Shown here: positions 1 to 5,263 of the stretch, one piece after another
How the letters are laid out: each line of letters starts with the position of its first letter
Numbering within the stretch: the first letter of the stretch is position 1
Assembly (NCBI GenBank): GCA_002455755.1
Contig: DKLL01000074.1
Coordinates: forward strand, 2,528-7,790
From: Acinetobacter sp. UBA6641
Lineage (GTDB): Bacteria; Pseudomonadota; Gammaproteobacteria; Pseudomonadales; Moraxellaceae
Direction of reading: 5' to 3'
Length of the DNA stretch: 5,263 nt
Position numbers and translations under genes: made by a program
The notes under the pieces: generated by a model
Told to the model about the DNA's origin: nothing
The model's input: only the letters and a program-made list of their open reading frames with translations
The model's database searches: none

Positions 1-25
1 GCTATTTCTACAGCCCGGCAAATAT

Positions 26-268
26 TTAGATGGCCGCATTGTTGCTGTTTTGCATTTTCGCCGGTTTGGCTTCCCAGATTTTTTCATGTAAGAAAAACGC
101 GATCGCCTGAATCGTCGGCTCAAGCAAGCTGAGCGTTACTGCCATCCAGATACTTCCTGTCACGAAATAACCCACCAACATGGCAATGGTGATGTGCATA
201 ATGTAATAGCTAAAGGTTTTCTTGAACATACGCTGGTTGTTATTCACAAATTTTTGGATATGAGCCAT
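26..268 (-). CDS. DUF2061-like small inner-membrane protein
   Basis: This 80-residue protein has no known biochemical role. After a short polar N-terminus, two hydrophobic segments are visible at about residues 21-38 and 41-60, so two membrane helices are likely. The pattern of a Lys-Lys-Thr-Phe entry, a Val-Thr-Gly-Ser turn (36-39) between the helices, and an ending SLLEP...FFLHEKIWE (48-66) matches my memory of the DUF2061 family, where the conserved His-Glu-x-x-Trp follows the second helix. The tail (67-80) is polar and probably cytoplasmic. The ATG start is supported by GAGGAA six bases upstream on the minus strand. The gene is transcribed away from everything else in the window, so it is not part of the leucine operon. 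I am confident it is a real gene and fairly confident of the family; the function is unknown. Confidence 0.85.
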   Translation of the reverse strand: MAHIQKFVNNNQRMFKKTFSYYIMHITIAMLVGYFVTGSIWMAVTLSLLEPTIQAIAFFLHEKIWEAKPAKMQNSNNAAI

Positions 269-274
269 GGGTTG

Positions 275-280
275 TTCCTC
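275..280 (-). promoter_or_regulatory. Ribosome binding site of the DUF2061-like gene
   Basis: On the minus strand this reads GAGGAA, a strong Shine-Dalgarno sequence, six bases before the ATG whose complement lies at 266-268. It fixes the start of the 80-residue protein. Confidence 0.75.
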
Positions 281-301
281 AATCTTTGCCTCGGGATATG
301 G

Positions 302-320
302 CTAAATGATAATCAGTCTT
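302..320. promoter_or_regulatory. Possible Fur box over the -10 of the DUF2061-like gene
   Basis: The 19 bases match the classical Fur consensus GATAATGATAATCATTATC at 13 of 19 positions, with an uninterrupted central GATAATCA at 308-315. In the 7-1-7 view the left half TGATAAT is perfect and the right half is poor (3 of 7). The site covers the predicted -10 element, where Fur binding would block transcription. The match is partial and the region is AT-rich, so chance is a real alternative. Confidence 0.3.
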
Positions 321-334
321 GTTTAATTTGTAAA
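306..334 (-). promoter_or_regulatory. Sigma70-like promoter of the DUF2061-like gene
   Basis: On the minus strand, TTTACA (complement of 329-334) matches the -35 consensus at 5 of 6 bases. It is followed by exactly 17 bases and then TATCAT (complement of 306-311), which matches the -10 at 5 of 6. The predicted transcript would start near 299, giving a leader of about 30 bases that contains the ribosome binding site. This is the best promoter match I found in the window; it is predicted by eye. Confidence 0.6.
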
Positions 335-467
335 AACGAACATTTTCATATTTTTAATCGGTTTTATAAATTATAGGCTGATTAAACTTAATAATTCATA
401 AACAACAGGGCAATGGTATCGTTTAGAGATATTTTTCTATAGATACTTTTCTGGCAGGGTGATCAGC

Positions 468-659
468 ATGGATATTAAACACATTAAATACCTCCTTGAT
501 ATTTTCGAGGAAGCGGTAGAAAAACGCAGTCAGGTCTACGAAATTGCCGATGATGAAGATGATGAAAATCATGCGGCTGCCGAATGTGGTGCAGCGAAAG
601 CAGAACTGATCCGGGCGATTGAACAGCTGATCGCAGCGAAAGAAAATCCGTCAGGTTAA
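468..659 (+). CDS. Small acidic protein of unknown function
   Basis: I do not recognise this 63-residue protein. It looks helical throughout: an amphipathic N-terminal stretch (about 1-25), a strongly acidic centre DDEDDEN (28-34), and an Ala/Glu/Lys-rich second helix (about 36-58). By count it has 16 acidic and 7 basic residues, so it is clearly anionic, with one cysteine at 40. There is no signal peptide, membrane segment or zinc motif. The ATG at 468 is preferred because AGGG (456-459) lies eight bases upstream. A GTG at 459 would add three residues but falls on that ribosome binding site. The gene stands alone, 250 bases before leuC, and I see no strong promoter or terminator for it. Its well-placed ribosome binding site and ordinary composition support a real gene, with function unknown. 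Confidence 0.65.
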   Translation: MDIKHIKYLLDIFEEAVEKRSQVYEIADDEDDENHAAAECGAAKAELIRAIEQLIAAKENPSG

Positions 660-816
660 ATTCGGATTCTGAATTTCCTGCGCCAAGCGTTCTAGATACC
701 TTGATTTAACCAGCCTGCTCATGAGAAGCCGGCTGCCTGCCTTAAGCACGGAAAAAAGGTAATTTTGCCAAAATTCAAGGTCTTAATAGGGATAAAATTA
801 ATTCCAAAAAGTTTTT

Positions 817-843
817 AAACTAATAAAAATGATAAATTAGATT
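817..843. promoter_or_regulatory. LysR-type (T-N11-A) dyad upstream of leuC
   Basis: CTAAT (820-824) and ATTAG (836-840) form a perfect inverted repeat separated by exactly 11 bases, the T-N11-A arrangement bound by LysR-family regulators. Pairing resumes after one mismatch with AA (817-818) and TT (842-843), so 7 of 8 outward pairs match. The dyad ends over the presumed -35 of the leuC promoter. No LysR-type gene is in this window, so the regulator is unidentified. Such dyads arise by chance in AT-rich DNA. Confidence 0.35.
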
Positions 844-865
844 TATGTTAATACGTGGTTATAAT
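837..865 (+). promoter_or_regulatory. Probable promoter of the leu operon
   Basis: A perfect TATAAT is at 860-865, with a TG two bases further upstream than the exact extended -10 position (856-857). The -35 region 17 bases upstream, TTAGAT (837-842), is a poor match, which suits a promoter that needs an activator. Transcription would start near 872, giving a leader of only about 38 bases before the leuC ATG at 910. That is too short for a classical leader-peptide attenuator. Confidence 0.5.
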
Positions 866-896
866 CGAACTCAATGTAAGCATTACCCAGTTCTAT

Positions 897-900
897 GGAG
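897..900 (+). promoter_or_regulatory. leuC ribosome binding site that decides its start
   Basis: GGAG lies nine bases before the ATG at 910. It overlaps and follows an earlier in-frame ATG at 895, which has no clear Shine-Dalgarno sequence of its own. This favours initiation at 910. Confidence 0.6.
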
Positions 901-909
901 CGCGTCGAC

Positions 910-2343
910 ATGGCAGGCAATACCCCAAAAGCAAAAACTTTATATGATAAATTGTGGGATGACCATTTAGTAAAACAACGCGATGATGGCTCAGCCTTAC
1001 TGTATATCGATCGTCATTTATTACATGAAGTAACTTCACCACAAGCTTTTGAAGGTTTGCAGCTTGCAGGCCGTAAACCTTGGCGTTTAAGTGCCAATGT
1101 GGCAACGCCGGACCATAACGTACCGACCTCAAAAACCGAGCGTGAACAGGGTATTGCCGGTATTGAAGATGATACTTCACGTATTCAGGTACAAACCCTG
1201 GATGACAACTGTAAAACTTTCAATATTGTTGAATTTGATATCAATGATATTCGCCAAGGGATCGCGCATGTGGTTGGACCTGAACAAGGTTTGACTTTGC
1301 CGGGCATGACTGTGGTGTGTGGTGACTCGCATACCGCAACTCACGGTGCATTTGGCTGTTTGGCGCACGGTATCGGGACTTCAGAAGTTGAACATGTATT
1401 GGCCACCCAATGCCTGGTTCAAAAGAAAATGAAGAACATGCTGGTACGTGTGGATGGCAAATTGGGTCAGGGCGTTACACCGAAAGACGTGGTATTGGCG
1501 ATCATCGGTAAAATCGGTACAGCGGGCGGTACGGGTCACGCGATTGAATTCGGTGGTCAGGTGTTTCGTGACATGTCGATTGAAGGTCGCATGACCGTGT
1601 GCAACATGGCAATTGAAGCCGGTGCCCGTGTCGGTATGGTCGCTGTGGATGACAAAACCATTGACTACGTGAAAGGCCGTAACTATGCACCGAAAGGTGA
1701 GCAGTGGGATGCCGCTGTAGCTTACTGGAATACCTTGCACTCTGATGAAGGCGCACATTTTGACACTGTAGTGGTGTTACAGGGTGAAGAGATTGAACCG
1801 CAAGTGTCTTGGGGAACTTCTCCTGAAATGGTGATTCCGGTGTCCCAAGCGGTGCCGACTTTGGAACAGGCCAAAGATGACGTGCAACGCAATGACTGGA
1901 CCCGTGCTTATCAATATATGGGTTTAAATGCCGGTCAGGCATTGGCAGACATTCAATTGGACCGCATATTTATTGGTTCTTGCACCAATTCGCGTATTGA
2001 AGATATTCGAGCTGCTGCTGAAGTGATTAAAGGCCGTAAAGTGGCGGCTTCAATTAAACAGGCCATGGTGGTTCCGGGGTCTGGTTTGGTGAAACAGCAG
2101 GCTGAAGCTGAAGGCTTGGATAAAGTCTTTTTAGAAGCTGGTTTTGAATGGCGCGAACCGGGCTGTTCAATGTGCTTGGCCATGAATGCTGACAAATTGC
2201 AACCGGGTGAGCACTGTGCATCCACTTCTAACCGGAACTTCGAAGGTCGTCAGGGCAATGGCGGTCGTACGCATTTGGTGAGTCCAGCCATGGCAGCAGC
2301 AGCAGCCATTGCCGGTCATTTCGTTGACGTACGTACGTTCTAG
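910..2343 (+). CDS. leuC: 3-isopropylmalate dehydratase large subunit
   Basis: LeuC is the iron-sulfur subunit of isopropylmalate isomerase. With LeuD it converts 2-isopropylmalate to 3-isopropylmalate through an isopropylmaleate intermediate, the second committed step of leucine synthesis, in the cytoplasm. The protein has 477 residues from the chosen ATG; the E. coli protein has about 466. Aconitase-superfamily motifs are all present: PDHNVPT at 67-73, GDSHT at 138-142 followed by HGAFG, and the 4Fe-4S ligands Cys358 (in GSCTNSR), Cys419 and Cys422 (in CSMC). The spacing corresponds to Cys347/407/410 of the E. coli enzyme. The C-terminal NRNFEGRQG substrate-site motif is intact. An ATG at 895 would add MERVD but lacks a ribosome binding site. 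It is the first gene of the leu cluster, followed by leuD after 93 bases. The identification is very secure; only the start is open. Confidence 0.97.
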   Translation: MAGNTPKAKTLYDKLWDDHLVKQRDDGSALLYIDRHLLHEVTSPQAFEGLQLAGRKPWRLSANVATPDHNVPTSKTEREQGIAGIEDDTSRIQVQTLDDNCKTFNIVEFDINDIRQGIAHVVGPEQGLTLPGMTVVCGDSHTATHGAFGCLAHGIGTSEVEHVLATQCLVQKKMKNMLVRVDGKLGQGVTPKDVVLAIIGKIGTAGGTGHAIEFGGQVFRDMSIEGRMTVCNMAIEAGARVGMVAVDDKTIDYVKGRNYAPKGEQWDAAVAYWNTLHSDEGAHFDTVVVLQGEEIEPQVSWGTSPEMVIPVSQAVPTLEQAKDDVQRNDWTRAYQYMGLNAGQALADIQLDRIFIGSCTNSRIEDIRAAAEVIKGRKVAASIKQAMVVPGSGLVKQQAEAEGLDKVFLEAGFEWREPGCSMCLAMNADKLQPGEHCASTSNRNFEGRQGNGGRTHLVSPAMAAAAAIAGHFVDVRTF

Positions 2344-2349
2344 TTTAAG

Positions 2350-2412
2350 CTCTCATCCCCACCTTCTCCTTGAGCCCTGAATGGTACAAGAGAGGGTTAG
2401 GGAGAGGTGAGG
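2350..2412. repeat. REP-like imperfect palindrome between leuC and leuD
   Basis: A pyrimidine-rich arm (2350-2372, ending CTCCTTG) faces a purine-rich arm (2387-2412, CAAGAGAGGG TTAGGGAGAG then GTGAGG) across a 14-base loop. The arms pair imperfectly, with bulges. The right arm resembles the GAGAGGGTTAGGGTGAGG type of dispersed repeat that I recall from many gamma-proteobacterial genomes. Only one copy is in this window, so its repetitive nature is inferred. It lies wholly between the leuC stop and the leuD ribosome binding site and has no T-run, so it is more likely an RNA-stabilising or modulating hairpin than a terminator. Confidence 0.55.
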
Positions 2413-2436
2413 TTACGGATTCATTGGGAAATAAAC

Positions 2437-3087
2437 ATGAAAAAATATACCGTTGAACAAGGTATCGTTGCACCATTAGACCGTGCCAATGTCGATACAG
2501 ATTTAATTATTCCAAAACAGTTTTTGAAATCGATCAAACGTACCGGTTTCGGTGACAACTTATTTGATGAATTGCGTTATCTGGATGAAGGCTATCCGGG
2601 TCAGGACAACTCAGTTCGTCCGAAAAATCCTGACTTCGTTCTGAACCAGCCGCGTTATCAAGGTGCAACTGTATTGATTTCACGTGCCAACTTCGGTTGT
2701 GGTTCGAGCCGTGAGCATGCGCCATGGGCATTGAACGAATACGGTTTCCGTACCGTGATTGCTCCAAGCTATGCTGACATTTTCTTTAACAACAGTTTTA
2801 AAAACGGCATGTTGCCGGTGATTTTGTCTGAAGAGATCGTGGATCAGTTGTTTAAAGAATGTGCGGCAACTGAAGGCTACCAGTTAACCATTGACCTGGA
2901 AGCGCAGGAAGTGCGTACCCCAACAGGTGAGAGCTTTAAATTTGAAGTCGATCCGTTCCGGAAACACTGTTTGTTGAATGGTCTGGATGATATTGGCTTA
3001 ACCTTGCAGGCAGCAGATGATATTCGCGCTTATGAAGAAAAAACCAAGCAATCACGCCCTTGGGTGTTTCAGGAAATCCACAGTTAA
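2437..3087 (+). CDS. leuD: 3-isopropylmalate dehydratase small subunit
   Basis: LeuD is the swivelling small subunit that joins LeuC to form isopropylmalate isomerase and closes the active site over the substrate. It has 216 residues, slightly longer than the roughly 201 of E. coli. Conserved segments are visible: [14 protein letters not shown] (18-31), the substrate-recognition loop [15 protein letters not shown] with Cys88 and Arg92, and the [15 protein letters not shown] segment. The ATG at 2437 is chosen because GGGAA (2426-2430) stands six bases upstream and the protein then begins [20 protein letters not shown], a normal LeuD N-terminus. An upstream in-frame GTG at 2407 would begin inside the REP-like repeat and is unlikely. 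It is followed by a lipoprotein gene after 105 bases. Identification is very secure. Confidence 0.97.
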   Translation: MKKYTVEQGIVAPLDRANVDTDLIIPKQFLKSIKRTGFGDNLFDELRYLDEGYPGQDNSVRPKNPDFVLNQPRYQGATVLISRANFGCGSSREHAPWALNEYGFRTVIAPSYADIFFNNSFKNGMLPVILSEEIVDQLFKECAATEGYQLTIDLEAQEVRTPTGESFKFEVDPFRKHCLLNGLDDIGLTLQAADDIRAYEEKTKQSRPWVFQEIHS

Positions 3088-3121
3088 TTACTTGAATTTT
3101 CAGCGCTAGTAGTATCGAAGC

Positions 3122-3150
3122 TTAACTCTTGCTAATATCGGATCCATAAA
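3122..3150 (+). promoter_or_regulatory. Weak candidate promoter before the lipoprotein gene
   Basis: TTAACT (3122-3127, 4 of 6 to the -35) and CATAAA (3145-3150, 4 of 6 to the -10) are 17 bases apart in the 105-base gap after leuD. If real, it would give the lipoprotein gene, and perhaps leuB, an internal start of transcription. No terminator is visible after leuD, so readthrough from upstream is equally possible. Confidence 0.22.
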
Positions 3151-3192
3151 AATATTTAGTTGGCTTTAATTGGTGAGGGTTGGGCTCGAACA

Positions 3193-3756
3193 ATGACAAA
3201 GGTTTACGGTCAGCTTGCTGTAATTGGCCTTATGGTCGCATCCTTAAGTGCATGCCAAGGCATTGATACAGTACGTATTAAACATGTAAAAGAAACTGAA
3301 AGTACAAAAACAAATGCCCTAATTTACTGCTCCGGTACTGCAAACTGTGAATTTGAACGTTTAGATAAAATTCAAATTATTGATGCGGTACAGCGCCGTG
3401 TAAATAGCGCTGCAGTGGAATCGGGTATTTTACGTTTACAGGCGAACTCCTTAAGTCAGCCGAATGCGTTATATCTTTCAGTCCCACCTGGGCAACATGA
3501 ACTGGTGATCCGTTTTTACCCGATCTCCAAAGATCGTGCAGAAACTCTTCATGTTTTTCATCAGTTTAAGCCGAAGCAGCATTACATCTTTAAAATGTAT
3601 CGTGAACGCAATAAACAGCAGGGCAGCTTGTTGAATGTATCTGCACCTGAACCCCTGTGTGTAGATCTGCTGCAAGACCAGAAAGCAATCCGACGTTTCT
3701 GCAGACCCTACAATGCCTTAACCGGTCTGGGTGAGTTTGTAGAAAAGAAAATTTAA
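3193..3756 (+). CDS. Putative lipoprotein of unknown function
   Basis: I do not recognise a named family. From the ATG at 3193 the protein has 187 residues and begins with a short signal peptide: Lys at 3, a hydrophobic core (8-18), then lipobox LSAC with Cys21 as the expected lipidated residue. Gln at +2, not Asp, predicts sorting to the outer membrane. The mature part has four cysteines in two close pairs (46/52 and 156/170), suggesting two disulfides in the periplasm. Residues about 93-135 (YLSVPPGQHELVIRFYP, then HQFKPKQHYIFKMYR) look like a beta-sandwich with a PxGxH-type turn, as in several small envelope lipoproteins. A TTG at 3160 would add 11 residues without a good ribosome binding site. 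GAGGG (3175-3179) is 13 bases from the ATG, rather far. It sits between leuD and leuB in the same direction, though nothing in it suggests a role in leucine synthesis. Confidence 0.85.
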   Translation: MTKVYGQLAVIGLMVASLSACQGIDTVRIKHVKETESTKTNALIYCSGTANCEFERLDKIQIIDAVQRRVNSAAVESGILRLQANSLSQPNALYLSVPPGQHELVIRFYPISKDRAETLHVFHQFKPKQHYIFKMYRERNKQQGSLLNVSAPEPLCVDLLQDQKAIRRFCRPYNALTGLGEFVEKKI

Positions 3757-3762
3757 AATCCT

Positions 3763-3781
3763 GTTGATGTAAGGCATCAAC
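3763..3781 (+). other. Perfect small hairpin upstream of leuB
   Basis: GTTGATG (3763-3769) and CATCAAC (3775-3781) form a 7-bp stem around the loop TAAGG, beginning seven bases after the lipoprotein stop. No T-run follows, so it is not a normal terminator. The loop resembles a Shine-Dalgarno core but is 26 bases from the preferred leuB start. It could be an RNA-processing or stability element, or nothing. Confidence 0.4.
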
Positions 3782-3790
3782 TTCATAAAT

Positions 3791-3795
3791 GGAAA
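3791..3795 (+). promoter_or_regulatory. leuB ribosome binding site that decides its start
   Basis: GGAAA ends five bases before the ATG at 3801. The alternative in-frame ATG at 3789 overlaps this element and has only AAGG (3771-3774) 14 bases upstream, inside a hairpin loop. The site favours starting at 3801. Confidence 0.5.
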
Positions 3796-3800
3796 CACTC

Positions 3801-4880
3801 ATGTCAAAACATATTTTGATTTTACCAGGTGATGGTATTGGTCCTGAAATCGTAAAAGCAGCAGAACAGGTGCTTGTACGCGTGAATGAAAAATTCAATT
3901 TGGGTTTGACTTGGGAACAGGGGTTATTGGGTGGTGCTGCGATTGATGCGCATGGCGAACCGTACCCTGCCGTTACGGCAGAACAGGCAAAACGCGCGGA
4001 TGCAATCCTGCTCGGTGCTGTGGGTGGTCCAAAATGGGATAGCATTGAACGTTCAATCCGTCCTGAACGTGGCTTATTGAAAATCCGTTCTGAATTGAAT
4101 TTATTTGCCAACTTGCGTCCTGCAATTCTTTACCCGCAACTTGCCGGTGCTTCAAGCTTGAAACCTGAAATCGTGTCTGGTCTGGATATCCTGATCGTGC
4201 GTGAACTCACGGGTGGGATCTACTTCGGCCAGCCACGCGGTATCCGTGAACTGGAAAATGGTGAAAAACAAGGTTTCAATACCGACGTTTATTCAGAATC
4301 TGAAATTAAACGCATTGCCAAAGTTGCCTTTGAAATGGCGAACTTACGTGGCGGTAAAGTATGTTCAGTCGATAAAGCCAATGTTCTTGAAGTGACCGAG
4401 CTTTGGAAGCAAACAGTAACTGCACTGAAAGAAGAGCAATATCCAGAAATCAACTTGTCGCATATGTATGTCGACAATGCAGCGATGCAGCTGGTACGTG
4501 CGCCTAAGCAGTTTGACGTGATCGTGACGGGTAACCTGTTCGGTGACATCCTGTCTGATGAAGCAGCGATGCTGACGGGCTCTATCGGCATGTTGCCATC
4601 TGCCTCGCTGGATGAAAACGGTAAAGGCATGTATGAGCCATGTCATGGTTCAGCACCTGACATCGCAGGTCAGAATATTGCCAACCCATTAGCCACCATT
4701 CTTTCAGTTGCCATGATGCTGCGTTATACCTTCCGTGAAGAAACAGCCGCACAAGCTATTGAAGATGCAGTAGGCAATGTACTGGACCAAGGTTTGCGTA
4801 CTGGCGACATCATGTCTGAAGGCAATACCCAAGTAGGTACAGTGGAAATGGGCCAAGCGGTGGTAACAGCATTGAACTAA
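3801..4880 (+). CDS. leuB: 3-isopropylmalate dehydrogenase
   Basis: LeuB oxidises and decarboxylates 3-isopropylmalate with NAD+ to give 2-oxoisocaproate, the third step of leucine synthesis, acting as a cytoplasmic homodimer with Mg or Mn. From the chosen ATG it has 359 residues and begins [17 protein letters not shown]. coli LeuB has about 363. Key elements are present: [10 protein letters not shown] with catalytic Arg134 and Tyr141, Lys192 in VDKANV, metal ligands Asp225 (VDNAAMQLV), Asp249 and Asp253 ([10 protein letters not shown]), and the adenine-side loop [15 protein letters not shown] with Asp287, the residue that specifies NAD over NADP. The ligand spacing equals Asp227/251/255 of E. 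coli. An ATG at 3789 would add METL but has a weaker ribosome binding site. It is the last gene of the cluster, 44 bases after the lipoprotein gene and just before a strong terminator. Identification is very secure. Confidence 0.97.
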   Translation: MSKHILILPGDGIGPEIVKAAEQVLVRVNEKFNLGLTWEQGLLGGAAIDAHGEPYPAVTAEQAKRADAILLGAVGGPKWDSIERSIRPERGLLKIRSELNLFANLRPAILYPQLAGASSLKPEIVSGLDILIVRELTGGIYFGQPRGIRELENGEKQGFNTDVYSESEIKRIAKVAFEMANLRGGKVCSVDKANVLEVTELWKQTVTALKEEQYPEINLSHMYVDNAAMQLVRAPKQFDVIVTGNLFGDILSDEAAMLTGSIGMLPSASLDENGKGMYEPCHGSAPDIAGQNIANPLATILSVAMMLRYTFREETAAQAIEDAVGNVLDQGLRTGDIMSEGNTQVGTVEMGQAVVTALN

Positions 4881-4894
4881 GTTCGCTGAGCCGT

Positions 4895-4922
4895 AAAAAC
4901 GCAGCCTTGAGCTGCGTTTTTT
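4895..4922. terminator. Bidirectional intrinsic terminator after leuB
   Basis: AAAAACGCAGC (4895-4905) and GCTGCGTTTTT (4911-4921) form a perfect 11-bp stem with loop CTTGA. A run of six T follows on the plus strand, and the run of A on the left gives a T-run on the minus strand. It starts 14 bases after the leuB stop and should end both the leu transcript and the convergent gene whose stop is at 4941. Confidence 0.9.
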
Positions 4923-4940
4923 ATTGCGTTGTTTGCTGAG

Positions 4941-5263
4941 TTAACAGGTACGGCCAGTGTAATAAACTGATTTGGCCATGTTGTTTTCTAAACGGAAAAT
5001 AATTTTGCATTGCAAGTTCACATCATAGCTTTGGGCCCGAGGTGTCACGGGTATCGGAATATTGCCAGCATCAATATCGGCAGGATTCTGTGCTATCGGT
5101 ACCGGAATGGTGACAGGACGTATCACCGTATATGTGAGTGTCTGGTCATTTGCGACAGGTGCTAACACCTGCTGGTAACCTATGCTGTTCAAATCCAGTC
5201 TGGCTTGAATGCTTTGACTGGTCTGCCCGATAAACTGCTGTAAATAGGCATCACGTTGTTGTG
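4941..5263 (-). CDS. Partial protein of unknown function, N-terminus outside window
   Basis: The minus-strand frame is open from the right edge to a TAA at 4941-4943, giving 106 visible C-terminal residues; the start lies beyond the window. I do not recognise a family with confidence. The visible part begins QQRDAYLQQFIGQTSQSIQA, continues with LDLNSIGYQQ and a run rich in Pro, Ile and Val (about 50-73), and ends with CKIIFRLENN and YYTGRTC. Two cysteines, at visible positions 85 and 106 (the very last residue), could form a disulfide. A final beta-hairpin closed by Gly-x-x-Cys at the end resembles small exported lipoproteins I recall from Acinetobacter, but the signal peptide is not visible, so export is inference. 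A TTG at 5192 is not a credible start because the frame continues well upstream. The gene converges on leuB, with the shared terminator between them. Confidence 0.75.
   Translation of the reverse strand, partial: QQRDAYLQQFIGQTSQSIQARLDLNSIGYQQVLAPVANDQTLTYTVIRPVTIPVPIAQNPADIDAGNIPIPVTPRAQSYDVNLQCKIIFRLENNMAKSVYYTGRTC

Larger units (their letters stand above)
660..909. other. Intergenic region between the small acidic gene and leuC
   Basis: This 250-base gap has no supportable gene. Its first half holds short palindromes: CTCATGAG (718-725) and AGCCGGCT (727-734) inside CAGCC/GGCTG arms (711-715 and 731-735). These could fold weakly, but no T-run follows, so I do not call a terminator. Widely spaced CCTTGA (699-704) and TCAAGG (775-780) are inverted but probably coincidental. 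The second half is AT-rich and contains the leuC promoter and a LysR-type dyad. No leucine-rich leader peptide, T-box or riboswitch is visible. Confidence 0.5.

Noticed and set aside
194..376. Plus-strand 60-codon frame overlapping the DUF2061-like gene
   Set aside because: It is antisense to the start of a recognisable membrane protein and crosses that gene's promoter. There is no ribosome binding site or recognisable domain.
711..760. Possible terminator after the small acidic gene
   Set aside because: CAGCC/GGCTG arms and internal palindromes exist, but the stem is short and no T-run follows on either strand.
866..909. Leucine leader peptide, T-box or riboswitch controlling leuC
   Set aside because: The leader from the predicted start is only about 38 bases, with no run of leucine codons, no T-box motif and no terminator hairpin.
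1502..1942. Long minus-strand open frame inside leuC
   Set aside because: It is antisense to a fully conserved leuC region, has no ribosome binding site I can see, and its translation resembles no protein family. The same holds for the other open frames antisense to leuC, leuD and leuB.
2407..2436. Upstream GTG start for leuD adding ten residues
   Set aside because: The extension would start within the REP-like repeat and has an atypical sequence for LeuD. The ATG at 2437 has a well-spaced GGGAA.
1..5263. Mobile elements, CRISPR arrays, tRNA or rRNA genes, or a novel defence or toxin system
   Set aside because: I found no transposase, direct-repeat array, tRNA-like fold, or pair of genes with toxin or antitoxin features. 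The core is a normal leucine biosynthesis cluster.

Overview
The window looks like chromosomal DNA from Acinetobacter or a close relative (Moraxellaceae). The protein sequences of LeuC, LeuD and LeuB read like those of this genus, intergenic DNA is AT-rich while genes have moderate GC, and small genus-restricted proteins surround the pathway genes. This assignment rests on recognition from memory, not on a database search.

Layout. At the left (26-268, minus strand) is a small two-helix membrane protein of the DUF2061 type. It has a clear Shine-Dalgarno sequence and a good sigma70-like promoter, and a Fur-box-like sequence overlaps the -10. The divergent region 269-467 leads to a 63-residue, very acidic, unrecognised small protein on the plus strand (468-659). 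A 250-base gap (660-909) carries the probable promoter of the leucine genes and, just upstream, a dyad of LysR-regulator type (CTAAT-N11-ATTAG).

The main block is leuC (910-2343), leuD (2437-3087), an unrecognised lipoprotein gene (3193-3756) and leuB (3801-4880), all on the plus strand. LeuC and LeuD form isopropylmalate isomerase, which converts 2-isopropylmalate to 3-isopropylmalate. LeuB oxidises 3-isopropylmalate to the precursor of 2-oxoisocaproate. leuA is not in the window. All visible catalytic and metal- or cluster-binding motifs are intact. An imperfect REP-like palindrome lies between leuC and leuD, and a short perfect hairpin precedes leuB. A strong bidirectional terminator follows leuB. 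It faces a convergent minus-strand gene that runs off the right edge (4941-5263, 5' end missing) and encodes a protein of unknown function.

This is mostly an ordinary housekeeping region. I see no mobile element, CRISPR array, RNA gene or evidence of a new multi-gene system. The points most worth a second look are the envelope lipoprotein inserted in a leucine operon, the candidate Fur and LysR-type sites, and the REP-like element between two genes whose products form one complex.
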